This document shows positions 11,469 to 22,696 of a DNA stretch of 64,000 nucleotides, piece after piece. The DNA lies in assembly GCA_032158125.1 (NCBI GenBank), contig JASKOT010000033.1, positions 141,006-205,005 on the forward strand. The letters are read 5' to 3'. The DNA comes from Papiliotrema nemorosa (taxonomy: Eukaryota; Basidiomycota; Tremellomycetes; Tremellales; Rhynchogastremaceae). Position 1 is the first letter of the stretch, and each line of letters starts with the position of its first letter. A model generated the notes under the pieces. That model saw only the letters and a list, made by a program, of their open reading frames with translations, was not told the DNA's origin and searched no databases. The position numbers and the translations under genes were made by a program.

Positions 11469-11613
11469 ATCCTCTCTGGCCTCTTTTGGCTAAGATCATG
11501 TGTAGTATCTGTTCTTAACGCTGTGAGAAGCGTTACAACCCTACGGGGTTTCCTTCTCATGCAATTTATCCTTGCCCGCGTTCTCCTCTACAGCTTGCTG
11601 CACGAGACGCAAG
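11469..11613 (+). ncRNA. U2 spliceosomal snRNA
   Basis: U2 pairs with the intron branch site in the spliceosome. The 5' end (ATCCTCTCTGGCC) and the next block (TTTTGGCTAAGATCA then TGTAGTATCTGTTCTT) match the near-invariant U2 start. GTAGTA at 11502-11507 is the branch-site-recognition element. It is followed by a perfect stem-loop IIa (AACGCT/AGCGTT, 11517-11534), a IIb-like hairpin (AACCC/GGGTT, 11537-11550), an Sm-like AATTTAT (11563-11569), and a terminal stem (GCGTTCTC with GAGACGC, ending about 11610). At about 145 nt it is shorter than human U2 (about 190 nt). The 3' end is estimated from the terminal stem. No protein-coding frame explains this segment. Confidence 0.92.
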
Positions 11614-12112
11614 ATGTCGCTGGCCATACACTATCGCCTTCTGATGTCAGGGTACCCCCCCCACTTGGAAAATTATCTTTTGCATGAGGAGGAGGATGGA
11701 TGCAGAATGGGCGAGCAGGGAGATGGTGGTGACGCGGCGGGTTCGAATTTGGGTTAGTGCAACGGGGGTCAGCGTGATTTGCGCGGTGGCGGCGAAAATA
11801 GCTGTACTTCCGTGATTTCATTCCGCACGAGTCTTCTGCCCGCCTACACTTGCCGTCAGGCTGCATGCATCATGAAGGTGAGTCGGTTGCCACGACCTGC
11901 GTCCAGAACACCTGCCAGGACGTCAGAACGACGGGAATAATCAGAGTCAGCCGTGCCGTAGAACGGTCGCCCTGCAACATCGATCCTCACAGCATTAGGA
12001 CGAGCTGGCCGCTTCCAGCAGCGAGTTTCCGCTCTAATGCATGGCAAATGTTCTGCGCAAAGACATACGGTGCAAGATGATGATACAAGAATTCTTCGAG
12101 AATACACCTGAC
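11614..12112. other. Intergenic, 500 bp
   Basis: Between the U2 snRNA and the 3' end of the MFS gene. It contains a run of C (around 11652-11661) and short frames on both strands with no supporting splice pattern. A GGTTCGAAT string at 11739-11747 resembles a tRNA B box, but no cloverleaf can be folded around it. Nothing else seen. Confidence 0.45.
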
Positions 12113-14272
12113 TCATGAAGGTGCGTTATCCACAACCTCTTCATCGCTGCAACCGATGATACGCTTGTACAACGGCTTGTTGCCTGCCAAGCAGAATGGC
12201 AGGGGCAAGGAGACCACCACAGCGCCAAACGAGAACCTGTCGATCAGCTCCACTATGCGTCAAGGCTGACTGCACAACTCACCAACAAACGGCAGCCCAA
12301 GATACATGATCATACAGCTGCCCGCCCACGACTGCACCGACACTGGTCGAGATCGCTGCCCGTGAGTTATGTGGTAATAAGTTGGACCTGAGAACGCACC
12401 AAAGGCAAGATTCATCGCTGCAAATTGATCTGCCCGGTCAGCATCGCCCGACATTGCTTGTCCACTTCACTCACGTATCTCACTCATCCCTTCCTGCAAT
12501 ATTCAGCGAGGGACGATCCATGGGTACGACTCACAATCTGACGAGCCGCCATGGCCACTTCTAAACCGACAGGTCCCAGCGCACAATTTAATCCAGTCAC
12601 TTGACCATCAGCAGTCTTTCCTTCTCAGGCTGATAACACTCACGGGCGAGGGCAAAGTACACGACGAAAGCCGGCAAGCTAGATTTGAGTAGAAGAAGCG
12701 CGATCCATGGCGCAGTGAAGACGAAAGAAGGGAACATGATCCATTCCGAGCCATACTTGTCCGCCAGGGCACCGACGATAGGTGCAGCCACAAACGACGG
12801 AGCAGATGCGGCCACTGAGAATCAGCTGATCGTCTCGCACCATCGCTCTCTCTTACGATATGCTAGTCCCACAAACGACGAATTCTTATGCCAGACGCTC
12901 TGAACACGGAGCGTCAGTCTAAACTCCATTAGCGTACGAGTCCCACCAATGGAGTGAGCAAGACGCACGTAGGGTCCACAGCCCCAACAATGAGCCCGTA
13001 AACGGCGGTCGCAGCAAAGCCGTTCATTCCCCTCGGGGATTTGGCAAACGCGACTAGGATCCCCCACGGCGAAAGTTGCTTTTGCTTCGTGATCTGGTCC
13101 TCACTGCTGATTGTAGGCGACTCGTCCGCGGTGGAAGCAGGTTCGTCGGGATCGCTGAACTTCTCCACGTCCGCCGAAGCAATAGGATTCGCAGGATTGA
13201 CAGGTCTAGGAAGATCTTTTTGCTCTATGACGAGGAGACGCATGAACAGGTCGATGGCGCAGATGATGATGGTGAAGATGAATGGACTATGCCAACCAAG
13301 GTTCCAGTACAGAGCACCACCAATAGGAGGAGCCTGGAATCAGCTAAAAAAGCCTCAAGGCAAGGGAGAGCTCACGATCGTGGTACCGATGGACACTCCT
13401 GCAACGGCGTACCCTATCTGACGCCCCAGATTCTTCTCTTCTACGTTTTCGCAACTACCATCAGCTGCTCGATGACTGTCGAACGTACATGAGAGCAAAG
13501 CCGACTATCATTAGCGGGTACTTACTTCAATGCGAAAGGCTCACCTGTCCAGACGACCGTACTTGCTGCTCCTTGTAGGAACCGCGCAACAACCATGACC
13601 CAGTACGGTCTACACAGCATGAAGAGCAGCAGGCCCGCTTCCAATACGCAGACGCTGATGACCAGCGGGCCCCGCCGGTAAGGATGCCGTGCGAAATACC
13701 AGGCCACAGGGAAGGTCACTGGTAATCAGGGCCGTCTATACGGGAGGCGCCAGGCTAAGGGGAGTCCGATACGAAACGTGTACACACTGATGAAGATGCC
13801 GATAGAGTATGCAAACATCAACCAAGATGTCAAGCCTGAGATATTGGTGTATCCTAGATCTTGTAAACGGTAGGGTAGCACAGGTACCACGACGGCCTGT
13901 CAAATCAGTTTCGGTCCGCATCGTCATGACTTGGACATCCGGGCGAGATGACGACTCACATAGGCCAGGGCATCAGTTGCTACCCCCAGCGCGACGACAG
14001 CGGTGATGTACCATGCAGAAGACCTCCACTGATTGATGAGCGACTAGCGTGTTCAAGATTTTCCAGCCCACCTTTTGACCCCAGCTATTCCACCTTTGCT
14101 TTCTACGTTGTGCGCTCGACATCGTCTCAGCTGGCTTTTCTTCGTGCGTGTCCTTCGCCTCGACATTCACACTACGATCGGTAGCCGCGGACACAGACGA
14201 CTGGCGCATTTGCGGTCCCCCAGGTGTTTCGGACTGAATTACGGGAGTAATCGTTTCGGAAGTCGACGGCAT
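12113..14272 (-). CDS. Major facilitator superfamily transporter, DHA1-like
   Basis: Twelve-helix secondary transporter, probably a plasma- or vacuolar-membrane drug:H+ antiporter of the DHA1/SLC18-like branch. The substrate is unknown. The N-terminal tail of about 55 residues is hydrophilic (MPSTSETITPVIQSE...). It leads into the first helix after KVGWKILNTL. Helical blocks follow in separate exons: YFARHPYRRGPLVISVCVLE carries a motif-A-like loop, and RPYWVMVVARFLQGAASTVV is the family's RxxQG segment. A central hydrophilic loop (about 60 residues, rich in Asp, Glu and Ser) precedes SPWGILVAFAKSPRG. APIVGALADKYGSEWIMFPS supplies the second-half motif. It ends YKRIIGCSDEEVVDNAPS at 12113. 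Many 40-60 nt introns, roughly one per helix pair. No neighbouring gene suggests a pathway. Confidence 0.8.
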
Positions 14273-14566
14273 TGTGAGCAGAAAGAGAGATTGAGAGACC
14301 TGGAGAGTTGACCCGTATAGCAGTGTCAAGATATATGCCGTAGACGGAGCATCGATGCGCAATGGATCAAAGATCGCAAACGAAAATAACCAAAGAACGG
14401 TGATGATCACGGTTTCAAGTCACCGCGAGAAAAATCGGTCAATCACCTCGGCAAATCTGATGTCAATTGGCCCACAACCTCGTATGCATCCAGGCCATTA
14501 TAGAACGAGCACGGCACATGACGCATCATATACATGGCGCAAGGAGTATGGTCCCATCACAGTTCG

Positions 14567-17034
14567 TCATGTCCGATCGCCGGGATACCTCCTCGCTGTC
14601 CTCAGAACATCCTGTACGAGCTCATCGCTGACACCATGCAACACCCGTAGATCAAGGACAAAGCCGTTCAAGAGGTTTCTGGGAGACGACCTTTGGTTCT
14701 CCTCCGTCGTCTCCTCATCAGCAGGCGGCGAGTGCTGACGACAAAGGAAATCTCGATCCAGGACCGCTGAAACAGCGCTATTCTTTGACGATCTCTGCTT
14801 TCGGGTAGCCAAATACGATCCTTGTTTGATGTAATCGACCTGTGGGCGCGCAGCCCGACCGCTCTGTGACCGTTCATCGATCGGTGGAACTACCACCACG
14901 GGGGTCCGCGGTCGGCTTTCAGGTGCAAGGTGAGGTGTGAAAGCCTTTGCAGAAGTGGATCGACGGGGTTCATGCGGCGACCTATAACGCTGAGGCAAAT
15001 CGTCCGGAGGAGGGGGCAAGCTGTCGTCTTCGTTGACCTCTGCTATGTAGCAGGACGTCCTGGCTACCATTATAGGGCCGACCGGTGTTGACATTAGTTT
15101 TTTAGGCGAGCTGAAGAATGTGCGTTCGTTAACAGCTGGAGGGGCAGATTCGATTTTGGTCCCACCGTAGCTGTGTCTATGCGGTTTCATATCTTCATCG
15201 GGCGTCGCGAGACGCTCCTTGCGATCCAACTGTCGCCCTATAGGCGTGGAAGTGTGGTCGCGCTTGACCTCGACCGTGATATGTCGCTTTTCGTAGCGAG
15301 ACAGAGAAAATGCTTCATTGGACGGATCTGAAGCATCGAAAGACTCTGTATGCTCCTCGGACTTGGCTTGGGACTCGTTGATGTATCTTGACGTGGATTT
15401 GGGCGTTGATGGGCGGTGGACGATCTGAATCTGTGATTCGTCGTTGGCTAGAGAGGACATGTGTTCCACAGCCTCTACATCTGTCTCGGATCGGCGCTCT
15501 TGCAGTGCGGGACGGCGTGACGCTTCTGGTCCAAGTCTGTCCATCGGTGTCGCATGTGTCGATGTCTCGCGCCTTCTACGCTCATTTCGCCTTTCGCGAG
15601 AGTATTCTGATAGCTGATCGTCCGGAATATCATCGTCTAGAGGATCAACGTCGCTACTCTTCCCGTCATTTCCTATCCGACTTGCTTCGGCGTCGTCAGG
15701 TTCTGCTTGCGACGACGGTGCGGTCGACTGTGAGAATAGGGCCATGGGATCCCGCTTGCTCGACGCAAACCGACTCTTCACGATACGTCGAGGCTTCTTG
15801 ATCGCAAGGTCGGCATCGTATTCATCGTCCTCTGCTGAGTCGTCATGCATTCCGTCTAGGCTTTCGATGATTTGACCCCGGTGAGATGTCTCTGGTGTCG
15901 GGCGTCTTTCTGACATGCTTGGATCCTCGAGCGCGTCTAGAGCATTCGCCATCAACGTCCCTTGTCGATGTGGCGAGTCGTTACTTGTATCCGGCGTTGC
16001 ACACGAGGGCATCGGTTGCCCGAGCGGAGGGAAAGAAGGGGTTGCAGATGCAGGTGAAGCTTTTCGTTTGCCCTTGCGATCGACGGACAGCATATCATGG
16101 GCAGGTGACCCTGTCGGTGATGAGGGAAGAGGCGATGCAAGATCCTTTTGCAGGTCATCATCGACCAGCGGAAACGCGGTCATACTGTCGAGATTCGACC
16201 TGTCCTCGGGTGCGACGTGGAATATCCATTCTGGTACGGTATTCTGCTTCGCTCCATTCGCAGGAAAAAGGTATGGCTGAAGGAAGTCGGTGATGAAGGT
16301 CAATGGGGGTTGCTTAGACATGAGCGATCGTCTCCAACTCCACTCACGGAGCGAGACGGCCCTGCGGTTGGAGCTGCATACATGGTTTCTCGTGGCTTCG
16401 GTTGCACAGGACTCGAATCAGAACTGTATATATCGTCAGTCGCAAACCAGATGCTTCTGAACAGACTCACTGCCCAGTGAACCACTTTGTCACAACTGCG
16501 CGGGCCTCTAGAGAATCGTAGTCGCTGACGGGGCGCGCGTCTGGCCAAAAGAGCGAATTGGTAGAATCGCCCGTGTAGATATCCCAGTCCCTGATGTCGA
16601 GCACGATCTCGGGCAAAGGGCGACGCCTCCTGGGCACGATTCTAAAGACAAACTCCTCTATTTGGAAAACCGCACGGACACGGGATCTCAAAGCTTTGGT
16701 CGGTGTTGTAGAGTTCAGACGCTTTCTAGAGATTAACCTTCCCGCGGTTGATGAATCTGGGTCAGGCTCACATTTCGAGAGCTTTGACAGAGTTTAGGTC
16801 AAAGAACACTCTGATGGTATGAGTCTCGTCAGAGATGGTGGCTTGTACCGTGGTGTCGTCGAAGGGCGCCTCAAACTGAAGATCAATGAGAGAGTTCGAG
16901 GGATTCTTTGTTCAACATACTCTGACAACCTGACAGAATCGCTTTCCCCTCCAAGGGGTCGCCAAATTTGCGCCGTGGTCTTTGTCGTGTTGCAAGATGG
17001 TCTTTTCTATCCACGAATCTGTCACTGATGCCAT
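14567..17034 (-). CDS. TPP1/Tpz1-like shelterin OB-fold protein
   Basis: Likely telomere-capping subunit that recruits telomerase and binds POT1 (inference from family). Five exons (17034-16921, 16875-16772, 16725-16471, 16423-16348, 16312-14567) give exactly 765 codons. Residues about 6-13 read DSWIEKTIL, like the WI-(R/E)-x-(L/I)IL start of the TPP1 OB domain. Next come TVQATISDETHTIRVFF and AVFQIEEFVFRIVP then EIVLDIRDWDIY, matching the order ATLLVSDGTHSVR...LQDCGVHVQ...FYLQVD in human TPP1. After about residue 190 the protein is long, polar and disordered (Ser, Glu, Arg-rich), ending in a short folded-looking segment RNLLNGFVLDLRVLHGVSDE that could bind a TIN2-like partner. The OB match is by eye. 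It is longer than vertebrate TPP1. It is divergent from DRS1. Confidence 0.65.
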
Positions 17035-17296
17035 CGAGGAGTACTCATGAGGCCGCCGAGTCACCAATGTACTGTACTCGAGTATGATGAGGAAAAGCCC
17101 CCCCCCCCCTTTGGAGATCTCGACGCGTCTGGGGTGAGGTTGACTGGACCTCTGATCTCAAAACCTGAACTGATAATGACGTGTCCACCCTCCACCCCCA
17201 CTTCGGATCCGAGATTGACCGGTTTTGAGAATTTCAGACCCATTCTACATACACCCAAGTCGTCTTGCTTCAACATCGCTCAAGGTCAACTTCACC

Positions 17297-19805
17297 ATGG
17301 CCAACGATTTCATCGGCACGATAGACTCGGATGACGAGGGGAACAACTATGCTGAAAGCAGTACAAAGGGGAAGCAAGTTGCTGTGGAGAAGGATGATTT
17401 TGACCCGGACTTCGAGTTCGATTTTGGAGGAGGAGGTAGAGACACCGGATTGAATGCCTGGGAGACGGAGGAGGTCTCTGAAGTGCAGAGAGTGAGCGAG
17501 TTTTTGGTTGAATAGGAGCCGATGCTTATATCAGGCGGTCGATGTAGACGACATTATCGCAAAAAAGCGAGGCGCCCCTTTGGTCTCGTACAAGGAGAAG
17601 AAGCGAAAGAGAGCAGAACAAGCTGGAGCAGAGCCAGATGAAGACGAATCGGAGGGGAGCTTCAAGGGATTTGGGTCTGAAGAAGGCTCAGACGCGGACG
17701 ATCAAGACAGCGGAGACCAAACAAGCGAAAGCGAAGATGATGACGAACAAAACACGGACGAAGACGAGGACGAAGACATGGAAGATGATGACGAGGACGA
17801 CTCGGAAGCCGACGAGGAGGAAGATGATGATGGAGACTCGTCAGGATCAGAAGAGGAGACTGCTGCCGAGATTGCTCGCAAAGATGCCTTCTTCTCCTCA
17901 AATCCCATGTCCGACCCATCGGTGCCCACCTCGTTTGCCGGCATGAACCTCTCCCGACCGCTCTTGCGCGCTCTAACCGCTTTGTCGTTTACCGCCCCTA
18001 CTCCTATTCAGGCTAAATCTATTCCTTTGGCGCTGCTCGGTAGAGACATCCTCGGATCAGCCGTCACGGGTTCTGGTAAAACAGCGGCCTTCATGATTCC
18101 CATTCTGGAACGATTATGCTACCGAGATCGAGGTAAAGGAGGTCAAGCGTGCCGAGTCTTGGTGCTATGCCCGACTCGAGAGTTGGCTGTGCAATGCGAG
18201 GCGGTCGGAAAGGCTCTGGCGGAAAAAGGAGGACTGGATGTCCGATTTGCATTGCTCGTCGGTGGATTATCGCTCAATGCGCAAGCACATACCCTACGAA
18301 CACTTCCCGATATCCTCATTGCCACTCCTGGTCGATTGATCGACCACCTCACCAACACTCCCTCGTTCACACTGTCAGCGCTGGACGTGCTAGTCATTGA
18401 TGAGGCGGATCGAATGCTCGAGGCCGGATTCAACGATGAATTGGAGGAGATTATCAAGGCTTGCCCTCGATCTAGACAGACCATGCTGTTCTCGGCTACT
18501 ATGACCGATAGTGTGGACGAGCTCGTGCGACTTTCGCTCGACAAGCCGATCAGGGTGTTTGTGGACCCAAAGAGGAACACGGCAAAGGGTTTGACACAGG
18601 AATTCGTCAGGATACGAAACGACGAGACTCGTTCGCCGAGCTTGCTCGCGCTGTGTTTAAGAACCATTCGTGAACGGTGTATCATCTTCTTCCGGAGCAA
18701 AGCTCTGGCACATCAAATGCGAGTCGTCTTTGGGCTATTTGGATTGAAAGCCGCCGAGTTGCACGGTAATTTGACCCAGGAACAAGTAAGTGAGCATGCA
18801 ACTTCTCGCGCTGATATCTAGCGTCTCAACGCATTGAACGACTTCAAGCTCGGCAGGGTGGATTATCTGCTAGCCACTGATCTCGCTTCGCGTGGTCTGG
18901 ATATCAAAGGTGTGGAGACGGTCATCAACTACGACATGCCGGGCCAACTGGCGCAATACACACATCGTGTCGGTCGTACTGCTCGTGCAGGACGAAAAGG
19001 ACGTTCGATCACTTTGGTTGGTGAAGCGGACCGAAAGATGCTCAAGGCCGCCATCAAGCAGTCTGAGGCGGATCAAATCCGACACCGGATCATTCCTGCC
19101 GAAGCGGTAGCTGCAATGGCGGAGAAGATCGAAGACATGAAAGACGATGTGCAAGAAGTGCTCAGGGAAGAACGAGAGGAAAAAGCTGTGAGTCTTGCGA
19201 CGGGAAAGATCAAGCACCACTGACTCGAAAGATGCGTCAAGCCGAGATGGAGATCAAGAAGGGTCAGAATATGGTGGAGCATGAAGCCGAGATCTTTGCT
19301 CGTCCTGCTAGGACCTGGTTCCAGTCGGAAAAGGAGAAGTCTGCGGCCAAAGGCACGTCGGTTAAGTATAGCAAGACACGCACTGACACTATCAGAGGCG
19401 AGCAAGGCCACATATATCCAGGGATTCCCGAACGGTAAACCAGAGGAGGAGGCGAAATCCAAAAAGGATGCACCCAAACGAGGAAAGTATGACGGTCTTT
19501 CACGAAAAGCCAAGAGGAGAAAGATGGCGAATGAAGCCGACGCAGAGGATGATTCGGCTCGTGTCACCGCTGCAGCAATTCGAAAGGCCAAGAAATCTGC
19601 TCGACCCACAAAGATCTCAGAGCCCATGGCTAAACCTATAACGGCCAAGCAAAAGGGCAAATCGACCAGCAGCAAGAAACGCGGAAGTGCCTTTGACGAC
19701 GACAGAGGGCAGCGGTCTAAGGGTTCCAGCAGCGAGGGTATGAGGGCGAAGCGCGTCAAGGTGAATCTCAGCAAAGGTACAAAAACCAAGGGAAGGAGCA
19801 AGTAG
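17297..19805 (+). CDS. DRS1: DEAD-box ATP-dependent RNA helicase, Drs1/DDX27 family
   Basis: Nucleolar helicase for 60S ribosomal subunit assembly. Exons begin 17297-17491, 17535-18785, 18822-19187, then from 19232 with a final intron before about 19400. The N-terminus has the Drs1 start ([14 protein letters not shown]) and a very acidic stretch of about 100 residues. The Q-motif region is [15 protein letters not shown] with [15 protein letters not shown]. Motif I is [12 protein letters not shown], Ia CPTRELAVQ, Ib [79 protein letters not shown]. The tail is Lys-rich and disordered, as expected for a nucleolar protein. It converges with the 7TM gene (86 bp). The last intron's ends are approximate. 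Confidence 0.93.
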
Positions 19806-19891
19806 GCGAGGTGTGATGTGAGCGGACGAATCTTACTATTAATGCATGATGACGACCCTTGCTCAGTCTCGTCTCCTCATCATCGTATGGG

Positions 19892-21723
19892 CTACAGTTG
19901 GGCTTGAGTTTCCTGAAATTGGCGGATGGCTTCCTCTTGATCAATCTGCTCGGCCTTGCGCCTGCGCCTCTCCTCTTCTTCAGCATCCGGCAAATCAGGA
20001 TCCAGAGGTATCAGATCCTCCGCAGAGCCAATATTGATCACCTCTCCACCGTTCCACCGTCCCTGCTCGTCGACGTGCCTTATGGGACTATGCAAACGAA
20101 GATTCACATCCACGTCGTCTGTCAGCCCTGGGGGAAGGGCTCCCGCCTGAACACCCGAAAAGTGGCGCGAGAAATCTGTTCGCCTGTGGGAGCTCTCGGG
20201 TCGAGCCAAGGGCAGAGTGTGTCCCGGGGACTTTGCCGGCAAGCGAGACAAAGCTGCCACCAGCTCTATTGATGCTTTAGATCCTTGTCTAGAACGCTCC
20301 TGCCATGTCGTCAACATGTCCCCGGAAGCGGTGATGTTCTTCAGCTTGTAGTCCAGTACCGGAGATGGTGCTCCTAATATTTCCAGCAAGCTCGCTGCTT
20401 GTTTCGGATCGTTGACAATCTACTCGTCACCAAGCACTCGGCGTGATCGTCACCGCACTTACCGGGACCATATCCTGAGCTGCTGCCCCTGCCACAGCTG
20501 CACGAAGACCCTTCAGGATCAGCTAGACGACATTGTTTGACAAGTGAGATGCTCACATCTCGGAAGCAAGGGTCGACAAAGATGCCCAGACAAGCGAACA
20601 CGATCCCCCTCCCTCCGTATAAGAAGTAGTAAATGCAGTACAGCCCGTATACCCCGTTTGTCTTGACGCCTCCTTCCGCCGAGATGTACAAATCACCGAT
20701 GGTAATGATACCGTTGACGAGAATGAGCGCTATCGGGTACAACGAGATGAGCATGGCGATCTTGAGGAAGCGATTTTGCAAATGGCCTATGATAGATGCA
20801 GAACCTGAGAAGTCCTCGGCGTCGTCTGGCCTCGTATTGATGTGTCGGCGTCGGTGGAAAAGCGAGACGAGAGTCTACAATGTCAGGCCACTCGCCGGGC
20901 ACTCAGTATAATTCCACTAACAGCAATGACAGCAAGAGTCGCAATGAGACACGAGATGATTTGCCATAGATACTTTGCGTCAGGTATGGTGCGCCGGAAA
21001 GGAAGCTTACCAGGTCGACGATGAAGTTGACAATACGGTTATCCTGTGTTCTTGCTTGAATCCAGCTGTGAAGCGTTAGCAGCAGAAGCGGAACCACCAG
21101 ACTCACCAGACACGCAGGACGGGGTCATATCCGAAATGTCGCTTGATAGCAGGACCAATGGGCACGACGATCCCGACGAAGACTGAGATTCCCACGTACC
21201 ACTTTTCCAAGCCTGTCTTGTGAGTGTCGAGACACATTCTGCAGTTGGTGACTCACGCTGCTCGATGGGATTGATCTTGAAACAGACAATCAACATGAGA
21301 TTGACCGCGATACAGGTGCACAAGTAGTTGACCACACCGAGGGTAGATATCATAAAATAGACCCCTGTCGCGCAGACAGCTTCACTCGCCCCACTGAATG
21401 CAGACTATATTCAGTGATGGACTGATTGGTCACAGCTTACCTCTAGACCGACAGCGATAAAGGCAATGTCGTAGAACACCTCGAACACCATTGACCATAA
21501 TAACAATCTAAAAGAAACCCGATTGATGGCATGCCGAGACCACGGTTTGGAGTAGATCCAAGCTGCTCCGCCCAATACACAGAGACACAAAAGACAGCTG
21601 ACTCCTGCTGCTCCGACTGATATCCATACATTCAACTACCATGTCAGGTCAGATCATTACGTATCACAAACTCACCAGAATATCTCCACTACTCAGCTCG
21701 AAATCTCTAGGCACATTTGACAT
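19892..21723 (-). CDS. Seven-transmembrane receptor-like protein (fungal GPCR type)
   Basis: Predicted plasma-membrane receptor of the Git3/cAMP-receptor-like fungal GPCR class; the ligand is unknown. Start MSNVPRDFELSSGDIL at 21723 gives a short outside N-terminus. Membrane segments, mostly one per exon, read NVWISVGAAGVSCLLCLCVL, LLLWSMVFEVFYDIAFIAVG, YFMISTLGVVNYLCTCIAVN (continuing LMLIVCF), VGISVFVGIVVPIG, QIISCLIATLAVIA, LKIAMLISLYPIALILVNGI and YCIYYFLYGGRGIVFACLG. The loop before helix 6 is long and charged (HRRRHINTRPDDAEDFSG). The C-terminal tail of about 200 residues is hydrophilic, with an acidic/Arg-rich end (DAEEEERRRRKAEQIDQEE), suitable for G-protein or arrestin contacts. The class assignment is by topology and general pattern, not by a diagnostic motif. 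Confidence 0.65.
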
Positions 21724-22696
21724 TCCGGCGATCTAGTCCTCTGCCCTTTCTTTGCGTTCTCCCAGCTTGCTGATGCGATCCGCCGGCCCTTTGAGAGATG
21801 TTGTACGAGTCGGTGAGCTTTCAAGTGTAAGAAGCAAGGCCTCCTTGGGCTGACAATACTTCACCCTCGAAGATGTCAGTCGTCGTGTGATCCACCTGAC
21901 GGGTCATGTCTCTGCGTGTGTAGACGACCAAAGGTTGGCGAATAAGGTTGTTGTGCCGCAACCTTGATGTGGGCATCTCGTCTGCATGAGAGCCATGAAT
22001 CACGCAAGACAGAAATTGGGCATGCCTGACTTCCGAGGCAAACTCATGGACGCCCTGGCCCGTCAGGCGGGGAGGATGGCTGTATGGGCTGAACAAGAAG
22101 GTTTTTGTTTTGCCCAATTGACAAATTCGGGATCAACACGAGGAAATGTCTCAGATTGGATTCCAGTAGATCCCATCTCAAGGGAGGTCCTCACACGACC
22201 TTACTTGGGCACGATACATACCTTTGCAGGGGTAAAGACATGATGGCTTGGAGGCTCCTCAGCCCCTCTACGGGCTTACTGAAAGCGAATTGGAAAACGC
22301 GCCATTCAGCAACCAGCGAAGCCGGCAGGTGTTAGACACTGGCTTTATAGCCACATTGTCATTTGCCGGCTGTTAGGTCGCAGAGACCGGCCTTTCCGCA
22401 AAATCAGGAAAATTGACGAGCACCTTCCGTGAGCCTGTGATTCTAGCGATACACGTGTAAGAAACGCCAGCCGTTCCGACTACCCTTACAACCCCGCAAT
22501 CCTCATTTGTCGAGATGTCGAACCGAACTAGACTGTCTCGAACCAAGCAGACTCTCCCTCCTGTCGTCTCTTCGATTCTGCACTCGCTTGGATTCCCGAG
22601 CTGTTCCCATGCCAGCCGCGCGTGTACCTACGTGCGCTGTACACTTGAACGACAATATCGCCCGGGCAGTGTTGCATAACCCCACTTTTCTAGAAT
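21724..22696. other. Intergenic, about 970 bp
   Basis: Between the start of the 7TM gene and the 3' end of the dioxygenase gene. Two plus-strand frames (21986-22243 and 22507-22812) are open for 85-100 codons but show no recognisable family and no splice continuation. A small inverted repeat (GCCGGCAG near 22322 and TTTGCCGGC near 22362) is present. Presumably it is the promoter of the receptor gene plus 3' flanks. Confidence 0.4.

Noticed and set aside
11730..11760. Possible tRNA B box (GGTTCGAAT)
   Set aside because: No pairing T stem, acceptor stem or A box at the right distance could be found on either strand.
17638..17946. Plus- and minus-strand ORFs inside the acidic stretch of DRS1
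   Set aside because: Repetitive GAC/GAA/GAT codons keep other frames open; the products are low-complexity Lys/Thr or Ser runs.
19073..19801. 242-codon minus-strand ORF opposite the DRS1 tail
   Set aside because: Leu/Phe/Ser-rich composition mirrors the Lys-rich tail of the helicase; no start context or family.
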